NCBI RefSeq assembly: GCF_014262665.1
Contig: NZ_CP046883.1
Location: 1-64,000, forward strand
Source: Corynebacterium anserum
GTDB taxonomy: Bacteria > Actinomycetota > Actinomycetes > Mycobacteriales > Mycobacteriaceae
Length of the DNA stretch: 64,000 nucleotides
Reading direction: 5' to 3'
Shown here: piece after piece, positions 46,552 to 54,988 of the stretch
How positions within the stretch are numbered: position 1 is the first letter of the stretch
Layout: the number at the start of each line of letters is the position of its first letter
Program-made: the position numbers and the translations under genes
Notes under the pieces: model-generated
The model's input: the letters and a program-made list of their open reading frames with translations, nothing else
What the model was told of the DNA's origin: nothing
Database searches by the model: none

Positions 46552-47670
46552 TCAGTCCCGGAACTGGACTTCAATTTCTGAATGACCCATCACAATGATG
46601 TCACCGTCTGCCAAGAGCCAGTTTTCAATAGGAGTCTCATTGACCGATGTGCCATTCGTTGACTGGAGATCAGTGAGCACGGCGTCGTATCCGTCCCACG
46701 CGATTTCAGCATGCTGACGGGAGACCCCAGTATCTGGGATGCGAAGATCTACACCATTGCCGCGGCCGATCAGATTAGACCCCTCGTGCAACACATATTT
46801 GCGGTCAGAACCATCACGCAAAATCAGTGTGACCGTAGCTCTCTGCTCATTTGGCTCACTTGAAGCGCCTGTTACTGGCTCCTCCTTATGCAGATTCTCA
46901 GCCATGACCTCCGTGCCTGGGTAGCTTACGGGGCGGTTGGAGTCTAGGTGAGTTGCCGAAGGCTGTGGGTCGCGTTCCTGGGGTTGTTCATTATCCCGCG
47001 TCCACTGGGCATCAGCTCTATCTTGTTGTGCGGGTTGCTCCTGCTGTTTGGTGTGGTGTCCTTCAGAAGCACCGGCTTCCTCCCGAGCCTCAGGCCTATG
47101 AGTTACAACGTAGTAGCCAGAACCCGGTGCTTCCCGGACGATGTTGGAGAGCCCAGAGTTGGCGTCGGAGGAATGAGAGGAGGAAGAAGGATCGGATGCG
47201 GGGGATGAGGAACGAGAGTGGGAGGAAGAGGGATTAGAATCCTGCGAACGCTCTGTAGAACGCTCCTCAGATTGCCTACGACGAGCCGGCGGCGCATTGA
47301 ACATCGAATTGGCTTTGAGCTGCCCGGAGTGGAGGCTCTCATCAGAATCGATAGTAACCGTGACCGTTGCGTACGTCTGCCAGCCAGAATTGCGGATGTA
47401 GCGCTGTAGGCGGTCGCTAAGGTCGGCTTCTAGATTCTCGTGTTTGTCCAGCAGGGAATTATAGTCGCGCTTGGATACATTCACCATGAAGTGACATGGT
47501 GCCCAGCGGTGTCCGTCAGGATCCATCATTACCGAGGATTCAGCCTGCTGTTTGAGCAGTTCGTCAATCTCAGCGGGTACAACCTCGCCGCCGAAAACGC
47601 GCGCAAAGCCATTATCCAACCCGCGTTGCAGCGAGCTGTCTAATTTGCGAAACCTTCCAAACAGGTCCAT
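46552..47670 (-). CDS. fhaA: FhaA protein: DUF2662 plus FHA domain
   Basis: A cytoplasmic 372-residue adaptor. The N-terminal DUF2662 domain (1-115) begins MDLFGRFRKLDSSLQRGLDN and contains RWAPCHFMVNVSKRDYNSLL. A long disordered Ser/Gln/Glu/Pro-rich middle (about 120-280) follows. The C-terminal FHA domain (about 285-372) has SNLIGRGNGVDLRIPDTGVS, RQHAEI and TDLQSTNGTSVN. In mycobacteria FhaA binds phosphorylated MviN and slows lipid II flipping. First gene of the seven-gene cluster; about 600 bases upstream are gene-free. Confidence 0.94.
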   Translation of the reverse strand: MDLFGRFRKLDSSLQRGLDNGFARVFGGEVVPAEIDELLKQQAESSVMMDPDGHRWAPCHFMVNVSKRDYNSLLDKHENLEADLSDRLQRYIRNSGWQTYATVTVTIDSDESLHSGQLKANSMFNAPPARRRQSEERSTERSQDSNPSSSHSRSSSPASDPSSSSHSSDANSGLSNIVREAPGSGYYVVTHRPEAREEAGASEGHHTKQQEQPAQQDRADAQWTRDNEQPQERDPQPSATHLDSNRPVSYPGTEVMAENLHKEEPVTGASSEPNEQRATVTLILRDGSDRKYVLHEGSNLIGRGNGVDLRIPDTGVSRQHAEIAWDGYDAVLTDLQSTNGTSVNETPIENWLLADGDIIVMGHSEIEVQFRD

Positions 47671-48279
47671 TGGGTGAGCGTTCCTTTCAAAAATGGTCGA
47701 GCGGTTCTAGTAACGCTGGTGGCCTGTGGTGCGTTCTTAAGTGTGCGGCAAAGTGTGCCTTGGGCTGCCGTGAAGCTGCCATAACGCGCTTGCGCGGCAG
47801 ACGCTTGGCACACGCTCGCTCACGCAAGCTGGCAGTGCGCAGACCAGGCGGACTAAAGGCCGTTGGCCGGGTTTCCCCTCGTGTACGGAAGAAGTGCGGT
47901 TTGCGCACTGTTGCACTGGGTTTGACTACCGGGGTGCGGCGGCCAGAACCCGTTGAAGGGAATGCTGCGCCCATTATAGATGTGTGGAAGACTTTTTCTG
48001 AGTTAGGCGTTAGGGGTTTGACCTGCCCTTCTGTTACTGCAGGTGCTCGTGACATCTTATGTTGCTGGTGTGGTCAGCTTGTTGTGCTCGTTTCTTGCCT
48101 ATTTTTACGATGCCACCCGTATTATTTCCCTAGTTCTGCGCAGGTAGAAACGCGTTTTTGTGAGAGTAACGGGGGTGCTGCTATAGTTTCTCCTTGTCGC
48201 AAGCTGCGAAGTTGAGAAATTTTTCTCTACATTACATTCAGTAGTGACGTGTGCGACACCATGCGGATGCATGACACTC
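47671..48279. other. Divergent leader region of fhaA and tRNA-Leu
   Basis: About 600 bases with no supported gene. On the - strand TATAAT (47978 to 47973) is a good -10 box for the fhaA operon and would give a leader near 295 bases. The leader is GC-rich between 47750 and 47940 with several short inverted repeats around GCGCTTGCGC, suggesting RNA structure. On the + strand TTGAGA (48212-48217) and TACATT (48233-48238) are possible tRNA-Leu promoter elements. Confidence 0.5.
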
Positions 48280-48362
48280 GGGCGAGTGGCGGAATGGCAG
48301 ACGCGCTGGCTTCAGGTGCCAGTGTCCTTCGGGACGTGGGGGTTCAAGTCCCCCTTCGCCCA
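48280..48362 (+). tRNA. tRNA-Leu (anticodon CAG)
   Basis: Acceptor arms GGGCGAG (48280-48286) and TTCGCCC (48355-48361) pair with one wobble. The anticodon stem CTGGC/GCCAG encloses TTCAGGT, giving CAG. A long variable arm (TGTCCTTCGGGACG) is typical of leucine tRNAs, and the T-arm is GGGGGTTCAAGTCCCCC. CCA is not encoded. Confidence 0.96.
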
Positions 48363-48387
48363 CAGAAAGCGAATCACGCTTGATGAC

Positions 48388-48436
48388 AACCGGTGGTCGT
48401 GAACTCTCTAGAGCTCATGGCCACCGGTTTGTGTTT
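48388..48436 (+). terminator. Terminator after tRNA-Leu
   Basis: Arms AACCGGTGG (48388-48396) and CCACCGGTT (48421-48429) are followed by TGTGTTTC. Internal bases can pair further. It is well placed 26 bases after the tRNA. Confidence 0.75.
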
Positions 48437-48535
48437 CTGCATTACCGCGATATTTTGACGTCGTGAACGGGGTATTCACAGGAAGGGCGCTCCTGGCCAA
48501 AGTTTTCCACACGGCCTATTGAAAATTCCTGACAT

Positions 48536-49879
48536 TTACTCAGTGCAGCCGATGGAGTGAACCTCAGTGCGTTTTTCATATTTCGGGATTTCTTCGCCTG
48601 TATAAGTAACTTCAAGCCGTGAGTACACGTCCAAGTTGTATCCGCAATTCTCTTTGTCACTAATCTTCACGCGCACTGGATAAGGCTTGGTTCTGGAACT
48701 GGCGCAGGTAGGATCACAATCGTTTACCCATGCAGTGGCTGTTGCTGTGGCCATAGGAGAGTTCCATTGATCCCAGACTAGGTTCGTGAGTACGTTGTTC
48801 TGATCAGCGCATGCCAGGCTTATTTCCTCGGGTCCTTCTAAGCCGACTACGCTCGTGCAGCCTAGGATGCCGATGGCGTCGATAGTGGTGGTTATGCCAT
48901 CCGCGTACAGATTGTCGACGGATATCACTTCGCCAGTAGTCGGTAGCAGTGAAACGCGAAGGTTGTCTTGGGGACGATCAATGGTCACTACTTTGTCGTT
49001 AGACATTGCAGTGACTGCGGCTTTCGTTGCTACCTCATTACCAGGCAGATTGGCGAGCTGTGCAAATAGCTGTTTGCGTACATCACTGTCTACTCCGGGG
49101 AGTGTGAGCTTTTTGATAATGAGTCGGGCATCTGTGGCCAAAGGTTGAGCCTCAGAGGAATTTTCTTGGTACTTATACTCCTCGATGTCTCCCAGTTCAG
49201 TCCCATTCCATCGCGAGTAGCGCGTGGCTAGGTCCTTGAGCTTTGAGTTGAGCTGTACGCCAGGTTGTGTAGACGTGGTGGTTTTAGTACTGACTTTTCC
49301 TTCGGTGGTTACTCGCAGGCTAGTCACTACCTGCCCTGATTTGTCCGTGTCTACTCGGTGTTGGTATTGCGAATTTTGTGACTTGGTATCAACTATGTTT
49401 GTACGTTGCGCTGCTGCATTCCCGGCTTGCGTGAGTATTTCGGATGCAGTAGCTGATGGGGTAGTGGATTCTGGCAGTAAAGTAGGTACAGCTAGAGCCC
49501 CAGCAATGAGGATGATAGCTGCAGCAGCGGAGCCCAGGCCTAACCAGTAGGTTTTTGGTTGGTACCGCCACTTGTTTTGAGTATGTAGACGGTTTTCTTT
49601 GCGTTTGTTGCGCCGAATACGAGCTTCTTCCAATGCACTAATGCTTGAGGGTGTTTGAGGGGTTTCGGTTTCTGCGCCGTTATTGCGGGAGCTGGTTACA
49701 GAGACATCGCTGTCGGTGCTGGAAGTGGCGAAGATTTTGGCAAGGACGGCATCGCGCCGGGCAATGTCCGCACTGTTGAGAGATTCGTCGATTACCGGGT
49801 TGGCTTTACGAAGTGCGTTGAGTGCGCGGCGTTCGGCATCGGAGGAGCTTGTGGAGTTGCCTTTGTTAGTGTGAGTCAT
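48536..49879 (-). CDS. Membrane protein downstream of ECF sigma factor (CU044_5270-like)
   Basis: A 447-residue single-pass membrane protein. The N-terminal 100 residues are polar and cytoplasmic (ERRALNALRKANPVID). One helix, LGLGSAAAAIILIAGALAV (about 113-131), is followed by a large extracytoplasmic domain. Its start overlaps the stop of the ECF sigma gene by 4 bases, the layout of sigma/anti-sigma pairs. The N-terminal arrangement and ATASEILTQAGNAAA resemble the CU044_5270 type found beside actinobacterial sigma factors. It may act as an anti-sigma factor; no classical zinc anti-sigma HxxxCxxC motif is visible, so this remains inference. Confidence 0.72.
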   Translation of the reverse strand: MTHTNKGNSTSSSDAERRALNALRKANPVIDESLNSADIARRDAVLAKIFATSSTDSDVSVTSSRNNGAETETPQTPSSISALEEARIRRNKRKENRLHTQNKWRYQPKTYWLGLGSAAAAIILIAGALAVPTLLPESTTPSATASEILTQAGNAAAQRTNIVDTKSQNSQYQHRVDTDKSGQVVTSLRVTTEGKVSTKTTTSTQPGVQLNSKLKDLATRYSRWNGTELGDIEEYKYQENSSEAQPLATDARLIIKKLTLPGVDSDVRKQLFAQLANLPGNEVATKAAVTAMSNDKVVTIDRPQDNLRVSLLPTTGEVISVDNLYADGITTTIDAIGILGCTSVVGLEGPEEISLACADQNNVLTNLVWDQWNSPMATATATAWVNDCDPTCASSRTKPYPVRVKISDKENCGYNLDVYSRLEVTYTGEEIPKYEKRTEVHSIGCTE

Positions 49880-50478
49880 CGTGCGCCTTTGTTGCTGTTT
49901 GTGTGCTTGCTTTTATGTGCTTCTTCGACGCCATTGAGCGCCACTGAAAGCCGTGCCCGGGCTCTATGGAGTCTCACTCGGGCAGCGGAGGTACCGATAT
50001 CCAGTGCCTCGGCCAGCTCGGCGGAATCCAGACCCTCCCATGCGTGGAGAGTGAGAATTTCCTGATCAGCAGGTGCGAGGGTGGAAAGCGCCTGTCGGAT
50101 GTCAAGTGTTGTGTTGACAAGAGCTGTTTCGTCAGGGGCGGCGAAAGTGGATTCACTAGTTTGGGTTACGTCAGTGAGGAATTCTGAACGCAGGTACGTG
50201 GAGTCATCGGTGTCAGTTCTGAGACTCGTCTGCGTATGTTCGGATCGCCGGTAGTACTCCAACAAAACGTTGCGGGCAACACCGTAAAGCCAGGCGAGTT
50301 GGTGATGTGCGTGAAAGAGCTGTGAGCGCGAGTTCCAAGCACGTACAAAAACTTCTGCTGTGAGGTCGGCCGCGGCGTCGATATCGCTACGGCGCCGCAT
50401 GTATGCCAATACTTTGGGATAGGCCTGGGTATACGTCCGCGTGAAAGTGCGCTGATCGTCCGTAGATTGGGTGCTCAC
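49876..50478 (-). CDS. ECF-family RNA polymerase sigma factor
   Basis: A group 4 sigma factor of 200 residues that directs RNA polymerase to stress or envelope promoters. Sigma region 2 contains RTYTQAYPKVLAYMRRRSDI, DAAADLTAEVFVRAW and QLAWLYGVARNVLLEYYRR. Region 4 contains LAPADQEILTLHAWEGLDSA and a helix-turn-helix, ELAEALDIGTSAARVRLHRA. The next gene overlaps by 4 bases and may hold it inactive at the membrane. The signal and regulon are unknown; the small secreted protein encoded upstream at 50618 is a candidate target. Confidence 0.92.
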   Translation of the reverse strand: MSTQSTDDQRTFTRTYTQAYPKVLAYMRRRSDIDAAADLTAEVFVRAWNSRSQLFHAHHQLAWLYGVARNVLLEYYRRSEHTQTSLRTDTDDSTYLRSEFLTDVTQTSESTFAAPDETALVNTTLDIRQALSTLAPADQEILTLHAWEGLDSAELAEALDIGTSAARVRLHRARARLSVALNGVEEAHKSKHTNSNKGAR

Positions 50479-50617
50479 GTTAGGTAACTCTGTGTGGCTT
50501 TGGGGATCGTTAGATGTGAGGGCTTGCTAGTTGTCTCATGGGGATCATCCTTGATAGCGAAAACCAACAGCGTGGGGTGGTCCATGAATAAGAATTTCAG
50601 TATGTACGGGTAGGGGG

Positions 50618-51112
50618 TTATTTTTTGGCAGCGAGATCCAATAATTCTTGGTCTCCAGCGCCATGTTCGTTATAACCGTTGAGAGTAACAGTGCCGCTCT
50701 CACCTGAAATGCATGTCACGGTGATGGTGTTAGGTTTACCCTCTTTAGCTGGATGGATCTGGTTTGGCAGTGTGATAGACCCCACGAGAGCTGGTAGGTC
50801 AGCAGCAGGCCCCATCTTTCCTTCGACGCCGAAAGAACTGGTGATTTGAGCGCGAAGATCGCCTTGGTGGCAGGGTGAGTAGACCGTCAATTCGCTATTT
50901 GGCTTAACAAGCCCATCAACCGCCACTTTCACTGTCGAGGAGTGGTTGACGTCTGAGCTAGTTTTTGCAGTGTTGCTGGGTTCAGCCTGCGGAGAATGTG
51001 CAGGATCTTCAACTTGTGCATTGGTCATGATGGTCACCCCGAGGATTGCTGCTGCAGTAGCTAAACCCACGCCGGTGAAGGTTGTTGCAATTCGAGTATT
51101 GGTCTTGCTCAT
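50618..51112 (-). CDS. Small exported protein of unknown function
   Basis: A 164-residue protein with an N-terminal hydrophobic export signal (ATTFTGVGLATAAAILGVTI) and a mature part that begins near AQVEDPAHSPQ. The folded part is beta-rich, with two Cys (YSPCHQGD and VTCISGES) that could form a disulfide as in small immunoglobulin-like domains. I recognise no family. Upstream on its own strand lies TGTCAC-N7-GTGACA (51144-51162), a possible operator. It is separated from the ECF sigma gene by 139 bases on the same strand. Confidence 0.72.
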   Translation of the reverse strand: MSKTNTRIATTFTGVGLATAAAILGVTIMTNAQVEDPAHSPQAEPSNTAKTSSDVNHSSTVKVAVDGLVKPNSELTVYSPCHQGDLRAQITSSFGVEGKMGPAADLPALVGSITLPNQIHPAKEGKPNTITVTCISGESGTVTLNGYNEHGAGDQELLDLAAKK

Positions 51113-51143
51113 GACGATTCCTTCCGTGGAAATAAAATGCTGG

Positions 51144-51162
51144 TGTCACTCTGTATGTGACA
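51144..51162. promoter_or_regulatory. Inverted repeat upstream of small exported protein
   Basis: TGTCAC (51144-51149) and GTGACA (51157-51162) form perfect 6-bp arms 7 bases apart, centred about 40 bases before the start at 51112. The rest of the 297-base gap up to 51409 holds no gene. Confidence 0.45.
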
Positions 51163-51409
51163 GAATTCGCTGCCGTGTTACAGGGGGACAAGAATTTTTC
51201 GGATAAGAGTGATTGTCTGTCGGTGCATGCGTAAGTACGTGAGGGGTGGATCAGATCTCGATGAGGACCGCAAAAAAGGATCATGCTAGAGAGTTTCGTT
51301 AGACGATAGGTGATAGTGAATATCTGCTGTACGGTTCCGCATGTCCCTTCAAGTGAACACGGCGAAAATGTGCTCTGTCAGTGATAAACGGTGAGTAAAC
51401 TGCGTTGAC

Positions 51410-52528
51410 ATGAGCAAGCCCCTCTTTGACTGCCAATATAAGTCAGCATTGGCGGGGGAGACTCCCTCCGCTGTACGTATATATGGACGGAACGGCGGAT
51501 ATGCGGGCCCCGGAAACGGAACCGATGAGTTATGGGTGAGAGGCCTCACCATGCCTGGAAGTGGCACGATGAGCTGGGTTTTTTCCACTGTTCACCTCGG
51601 TAAAGAGGGTGTGACCGTCATTGATCCCGGCTGGCCTGATCGCACAGACTTAGATGGATCCACGTTCGCCCCGCTGGACGAGTTTTTGCGCTCTCGTGGC
51701 CGCACCATTAAGGACGTCACTACAGTTATCGCCACGCATGCACACCCAGACCACATTGGTGCTGCGGGGCCACTCGCGGAACATACCGGTGCCCGCCTGA
51801 TCATTGGTGCTGAGGAGATGAAGTGCATTGACATCGCCCGAGGGCACGAAGATCCCGCGAACAGTAGTGGCAAATTCGCAGTCGAACCTGGTGGCGTCGG
51901 CGCACCTCAAGGTCTACTTGAACCGATGCTGGAGGAGGTACGGCACGTTCGCGACCGCTGGTACTTACCGCGTAACACCCCAGACATCTTGATTGAACAC
52001 GGAGAGACACTGGTGGACATGGGCTTGCCGGAGGACTTCCCTCTGGAAGCGGTACTCACCCCGGGTCATACCGACGGGCACTTGAGTTTTGTGGATCGCA
52101 CACAGCAGATACTTATTGCCGCAGATCTGATCATGCCCATCATTTTCCCAGGTATCGGCCTGTCTATTGGCATGTTGGGAGGAAACCCATTGAGCCAATA
52201 TCTAGAGTCATTGGAGGCTATCGCGGAATTCGATGACTATCTTGTCATACCCGGTCATGGCTATTGCTTTACTGACCTCGCCACTCGACGCCACGAAACC
52301 GCTAACCACGTACTCCAACGAGCTCGCGAAGTGCGTGACATCTTGATGGAAGAGCCAGAGTTGTCGATCTGGGAGATAGCCTCCCGAATAACCTGGTCCC
52401 TTGGGTGGGAGGGAATGCAGCAATCTCGCATGCTGGTGAGCGGATTGAGACAGGTCATTATGTACCGCGAGATGATTGATCGCGGAGAGATGGATCGGTG
52501 GGAGCGAGTTTTTGGACAAAACCGCTAA
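51410..52528 (+). CDS. Metallo-beta-lactamase fold hydrolase
   Basis: A cytoplasmic 372-residue zinc hydrolase. The metal-binding motif THAHPDHIGAAG is near residue 108. Further ligands are expected in LTPGHTDGHLSF (His, near 222), AADLIMP (Asp) and VIPGHGYCFTD (His, near 280). The C-terminal part is a helical domain with a winged-helix look (SIWEIASRITWSLGWEGM), as in LACTB2-like and glyoxalase-like MBL proteins. Substrate is unknown. It stands alone between the secreted protein gene and the MFS gene. One TGGCGTCGA motif lies inside (52285, reverse). Confidence 0.85.
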   Translation: MSKPLFDCQYKSALAGETPSAVRIYGRNGGYAGPGNGTDELWVRGLTMPGSGTMSWVFSTVHLGKEGVTVIDPGWPDRTDLDGSTFAPLDEFLRSRGRTIKDVTTVIATHAHPDHIGAAGPLAEHTGARLIIGAEEMKCIDIARGHEDPANSSGKFAVEPGGVGAPQGLLEPMLEEVRHVRDRWYLPRNTPDILIEHGETLVDMGLPEDFPLEAVLTPGHTDGHLSFVDRTQQILIAADLIMPIIFPGIGLSIGMLGGNPLSQYLESLEAIAEFDDYLVIPGHGYCFTDLATRRHETANHVLQRAREVRDILMEEPELSIWEIASRITWSLGWEGMQQSRMLVSGLRQVIMYREMIDRGEMDRWERVFGQNR

Positions 52529-52639
52529 CGCTAAAGATGGATAAGGTCATGTGCCGGTGAGAAAGGGGTTGTAGTTGAATGAGGTAACGTCGATTCGGGG
52601 AAAGGAACGAGGTAAAAGAGCGGGGGAGAAAGCACGTGG

Positions 52640-53917
52640 ATGATGACACGAGAGCATGACTGGGTGCGTGTGAGTTTGGGAATGTTTGCGGTTGGCTTTG
52701 GCGCGAATTTATTTTCGGCGCTGATGCCTTCCTATAAGCACTTCTACAATTTCACTCAAGCGCATGTGACTTTTCTCCTCGCGGTATATGTGTTGGGTCT
52801 AATCCCTACGCTGCTGCTCAGCGGCCCATTGTCTGATGTGTATGGCCGCCGGGCGGTTATTCGTCCAGCCATGATTGTGAGTGCTATCGGTTCCCTGATT
52901 CTGCTGGCCGGGGTGGTACTGGGATTCGGTGCATTGCTAGTGGGGCGTTTCTTGGTCGGTGCCTCTATGGGTATGGTGCTGGCTGCAGGCGCAAGTTGGT
53001 TGAAGGAGATTAGCGCTGGGCCGGCGGCGGTGTCGGCGCGCCGGGCGACAGTCGCGATTACAGCAGGTTTTGCTTCGGGGCCACTGTGTAGCGGGTGCAT
53101 CGCTGAGTGGTTACCCGCGCCGGACGTTGTGCCATACGTGGTGCACATTGTGTTGATCGTCGTCGTGACCGTCGTGGCGTGGAATACTCCGGAGGCAGTA
53201 CCGAGCACGGCTACCGCTGGCGGAGGTACTAGTCCCGAGCGTGTTGGTGTGAGCGCTGGTGGAGGGGATGATGCTGCGCTTACTACTGGTGGAAAAGCCG
53301 GGGGTGTTGCAATTTTCCGCGGACGCTTGTTCTCACGCTCAGTACTAACACCACGATTTCTATGGGCAGTAGCCGCGTGGGCTCCGTGGGTGTTTGGCGC
53401 TGCGACTACATCTTTCAGTGTGCTTCCGGCTCTCGTTCGTGTCGAATGGACATCAGCTTATTCGGGTTTGATTGCGGCGTTGACCCTAGGATCAGGTCTG
53501 CTAGTTCAACCCTGGGCGCAGCGATTGGGAAACCGTGACACTGTAGCCCCAGCCATTGTCGGGTTGGTTTTGATCTTCCTGGGAATGGGAGCCTCCGTGT
53601 TAGTCGCCTTGAGTAATTCCCCGCTTTCAGTCTTCCCCGCGGCCATTTTGTTGGGTGCGAGCTACGGCGTCATGATGGTCTCGGGGTTGCGGGAGGTTCA
53701 GGAAATCGCTCCACCCCATGAGCTCGGTGCAGCGACCGCAATCTATTATTCCCTTACTTACGCGGGCTTTTTTGTGCCATTTATCCTCTCGTACATAGGT
53801 CCGGCGATTGGTTATGAATGGGCGTTTGTGTTCGGGGCGATGGTGGCTGTGGCGTCGATTGTCCCTGTTGCCAAAGCCACAGCTAACGCGAGCGTGCACG
53901 CGAGGGCAACGGGATAG
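52640..53917 (+). CDS. MFS transporter
   Basis: A 425-residue major facilitator with about twelve membrane helices that probably exports a drug or metabolite with protons. The MFS loop 2-3 motif is GPLSDVYGRRAVI near residue 61. Helices 1-6 and 7-12 are separated by a hydrophilic Gly/Thr/Ser-rich loop (about 190-230, TAGGGTSPERVGVSAGGGDD). The two consecutive ATGs at 52640 and 52643 are both usable after GGGGGAGAAAG. The substrate cannot be deduced. Confidence 0.87.
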   Translation: MMTREHDWVRVSLGMFAVGFGANLFSALMPSYKHFYNFTQAHVTFLLAVYVLGLIPTLLLSGPLSDVYGRRAVIRPAMIVSAIGSLILLAGVVLGFGALLVGRFLVGASMGMVLAAGASWLKEISAGPAAVSARRATVAITAGFASGPLCSGCIAEWLPAPDVVPYVVHIVLIVVVTVVAWNTPEAVPSTATAGGGTSPERVGVSAGGGDDAALTTGGKAGGVAIFRGRLFSRSVLTPRFLWAVAAWAPWVFGAATTSFSVLPALVRVEWTSAYSGLIAALTLGSGLLVQPWAQRLGNRDTVAPAIVGLVLIFLGMGASVLVALSNSPLSVFPAAILLGASYGVMMVSGLREVQEIAPPHELGAATAIYYSLTYAGFFVPFILSYIGPAIGYEWAFVFGAMVAVASIVPVAKATANASVHARATG

Positions 53918-54067
53918 ACAGAGGCCAGCAGTGGATCGTACACGAGCAACCCGCTACTGCTCCACATGGAATGGACAGGCGGCGAGCCAAGCAACCTGTC
54001 AACCAGCCGACCCGCCAATCGCCCGACCAGCCGCACAGAGTCAGCATAGGGGCTGTACGCTCGCAGT

Positions 54068-54814
54068 ATGACCTTTATAAAAGATATCTTTCTGTTGCTC
54101 GCACGAGTCATTCTCGGTGTGGTGTTGCTTGCGCATGGCTGGCAGAAGCTTCATGAATGGACCGTGGAAGGGACAGCTCGAAACTTTGCAGGTATGGGCG
54201 TCCCGATGCCTGAGCAGGCAGCTCAGTTCACAACTTACTTCGAGATCGCCGGCGGCATTTTGCTGATCATAGGCCTGCTCGTCCGGATTGTTGGTCCGGT
54301 ACTTGCAGTTCAGATGGCCGGTGCAGCGTGGTTCGTGCACATCGATTCGGGAATTTTTGCCACGAATGGAGGCTGGGAATTGGTGGGCGTGATCGGCGCC
54401 GGAGGGTTGGCATTATCAGCCGCTGGTGCAGGGCGGATTTCGCTTGATCATCTGTTTTCTGCACCATTTCGGCGTCACAGTGCAAAGAAGAAAGCAGCTG
54501 TCCAGGAGCACTCTGCCACATCCAACGACGCAGACTTTGTTTCACCAGCCGGTGATGCGAGGCCAACGCCTACTCCTGCGCCGGGTGTGGGCTCCGCTGG
54601 CTCTGCCGCTGGCATGGGTGCAGCAAATTCTGGTGCAGCGAACCATCACACCCCTCTACAGGGTGGTTTCGTCGCAAAGGATGACTATTCAGAGGCTCGC
54701 ACAGAGCAGCTGAATCTCAATGCTGATGAGGGTGGGGCTGCACGTGTCCACCCTCAGCGCGCCCCGCAGATCGATTCCGATGCTCCAACTACCCAATGGC
54801 CACACCACTCGTAA
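54068..54814 (+). CDS. DoxX family membrane protein
   Basis: A 248-residue protein. The first 140 residues are a DoxX domain with four membrane helices: LARVILGVVLLAHGWQKLHE, the GMGVPMPEQAAQFTTYFEI turn, GGILLIIGLLVRIVGPVLAV and WELVGVIGAGGLALSAAGAG. DoxX proteins are linked to redox and thiol stress defence in mycobacteria. The C-terminal 100 residues are a disordered Ala/Pro/Ser-rich cytoplasmic tail with no known domain. It follows the MFS gene on the same strand after 150 bases. Confidence 0.88.
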   Translation: MTFIKDIFLLLARVILGVVLLAHGWQKLHEWTVEGTARNFAGMGVPMPEQAAQFTTYFEIAGGILLIIGLLVRIVGPVLAVQMAGAAWFVHIDSGIFATNGGWELVGVIGAGGLALSAAGAGRISLDHLFSAPFRRHSAKKKAAVQEHSATSNDADFVSPAGDARPTPTPAPGVGSAGSAAGMGAANSGAANHHTPLQGGFVAKDDYSEARTEQLNLNADEGGAARVHPQRAPQIDSDAPTTQWPHHS

Positions 54815-54988
54815 GAAATAATCTGCACACATGCTCAGTGGGTGGGCGCACTGATGTATAGACGCTCAGTGAGCGTGTGCGGTGATGAAGAGAGTCTGAA
54901 CGCAGGACGGTTGGCGCCGATATCCACCTTTCCTGGGGAATCGGCGCCACCGCCTGGTTTTCGAAATGAGTTCGGAAGCAAACTGGAA

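Noticed and set aside
47670..48215. A 181-codon open frame on the + strand and a 122-codon frame on the - strand upstream of fhaA
   Set aside because: Neither has a ribosome-binding site or a recognisable domain; Arg/Gly/Cys-rich content is typical of non-coding GC-rich DNA. The region reads better as a promoter and leader.
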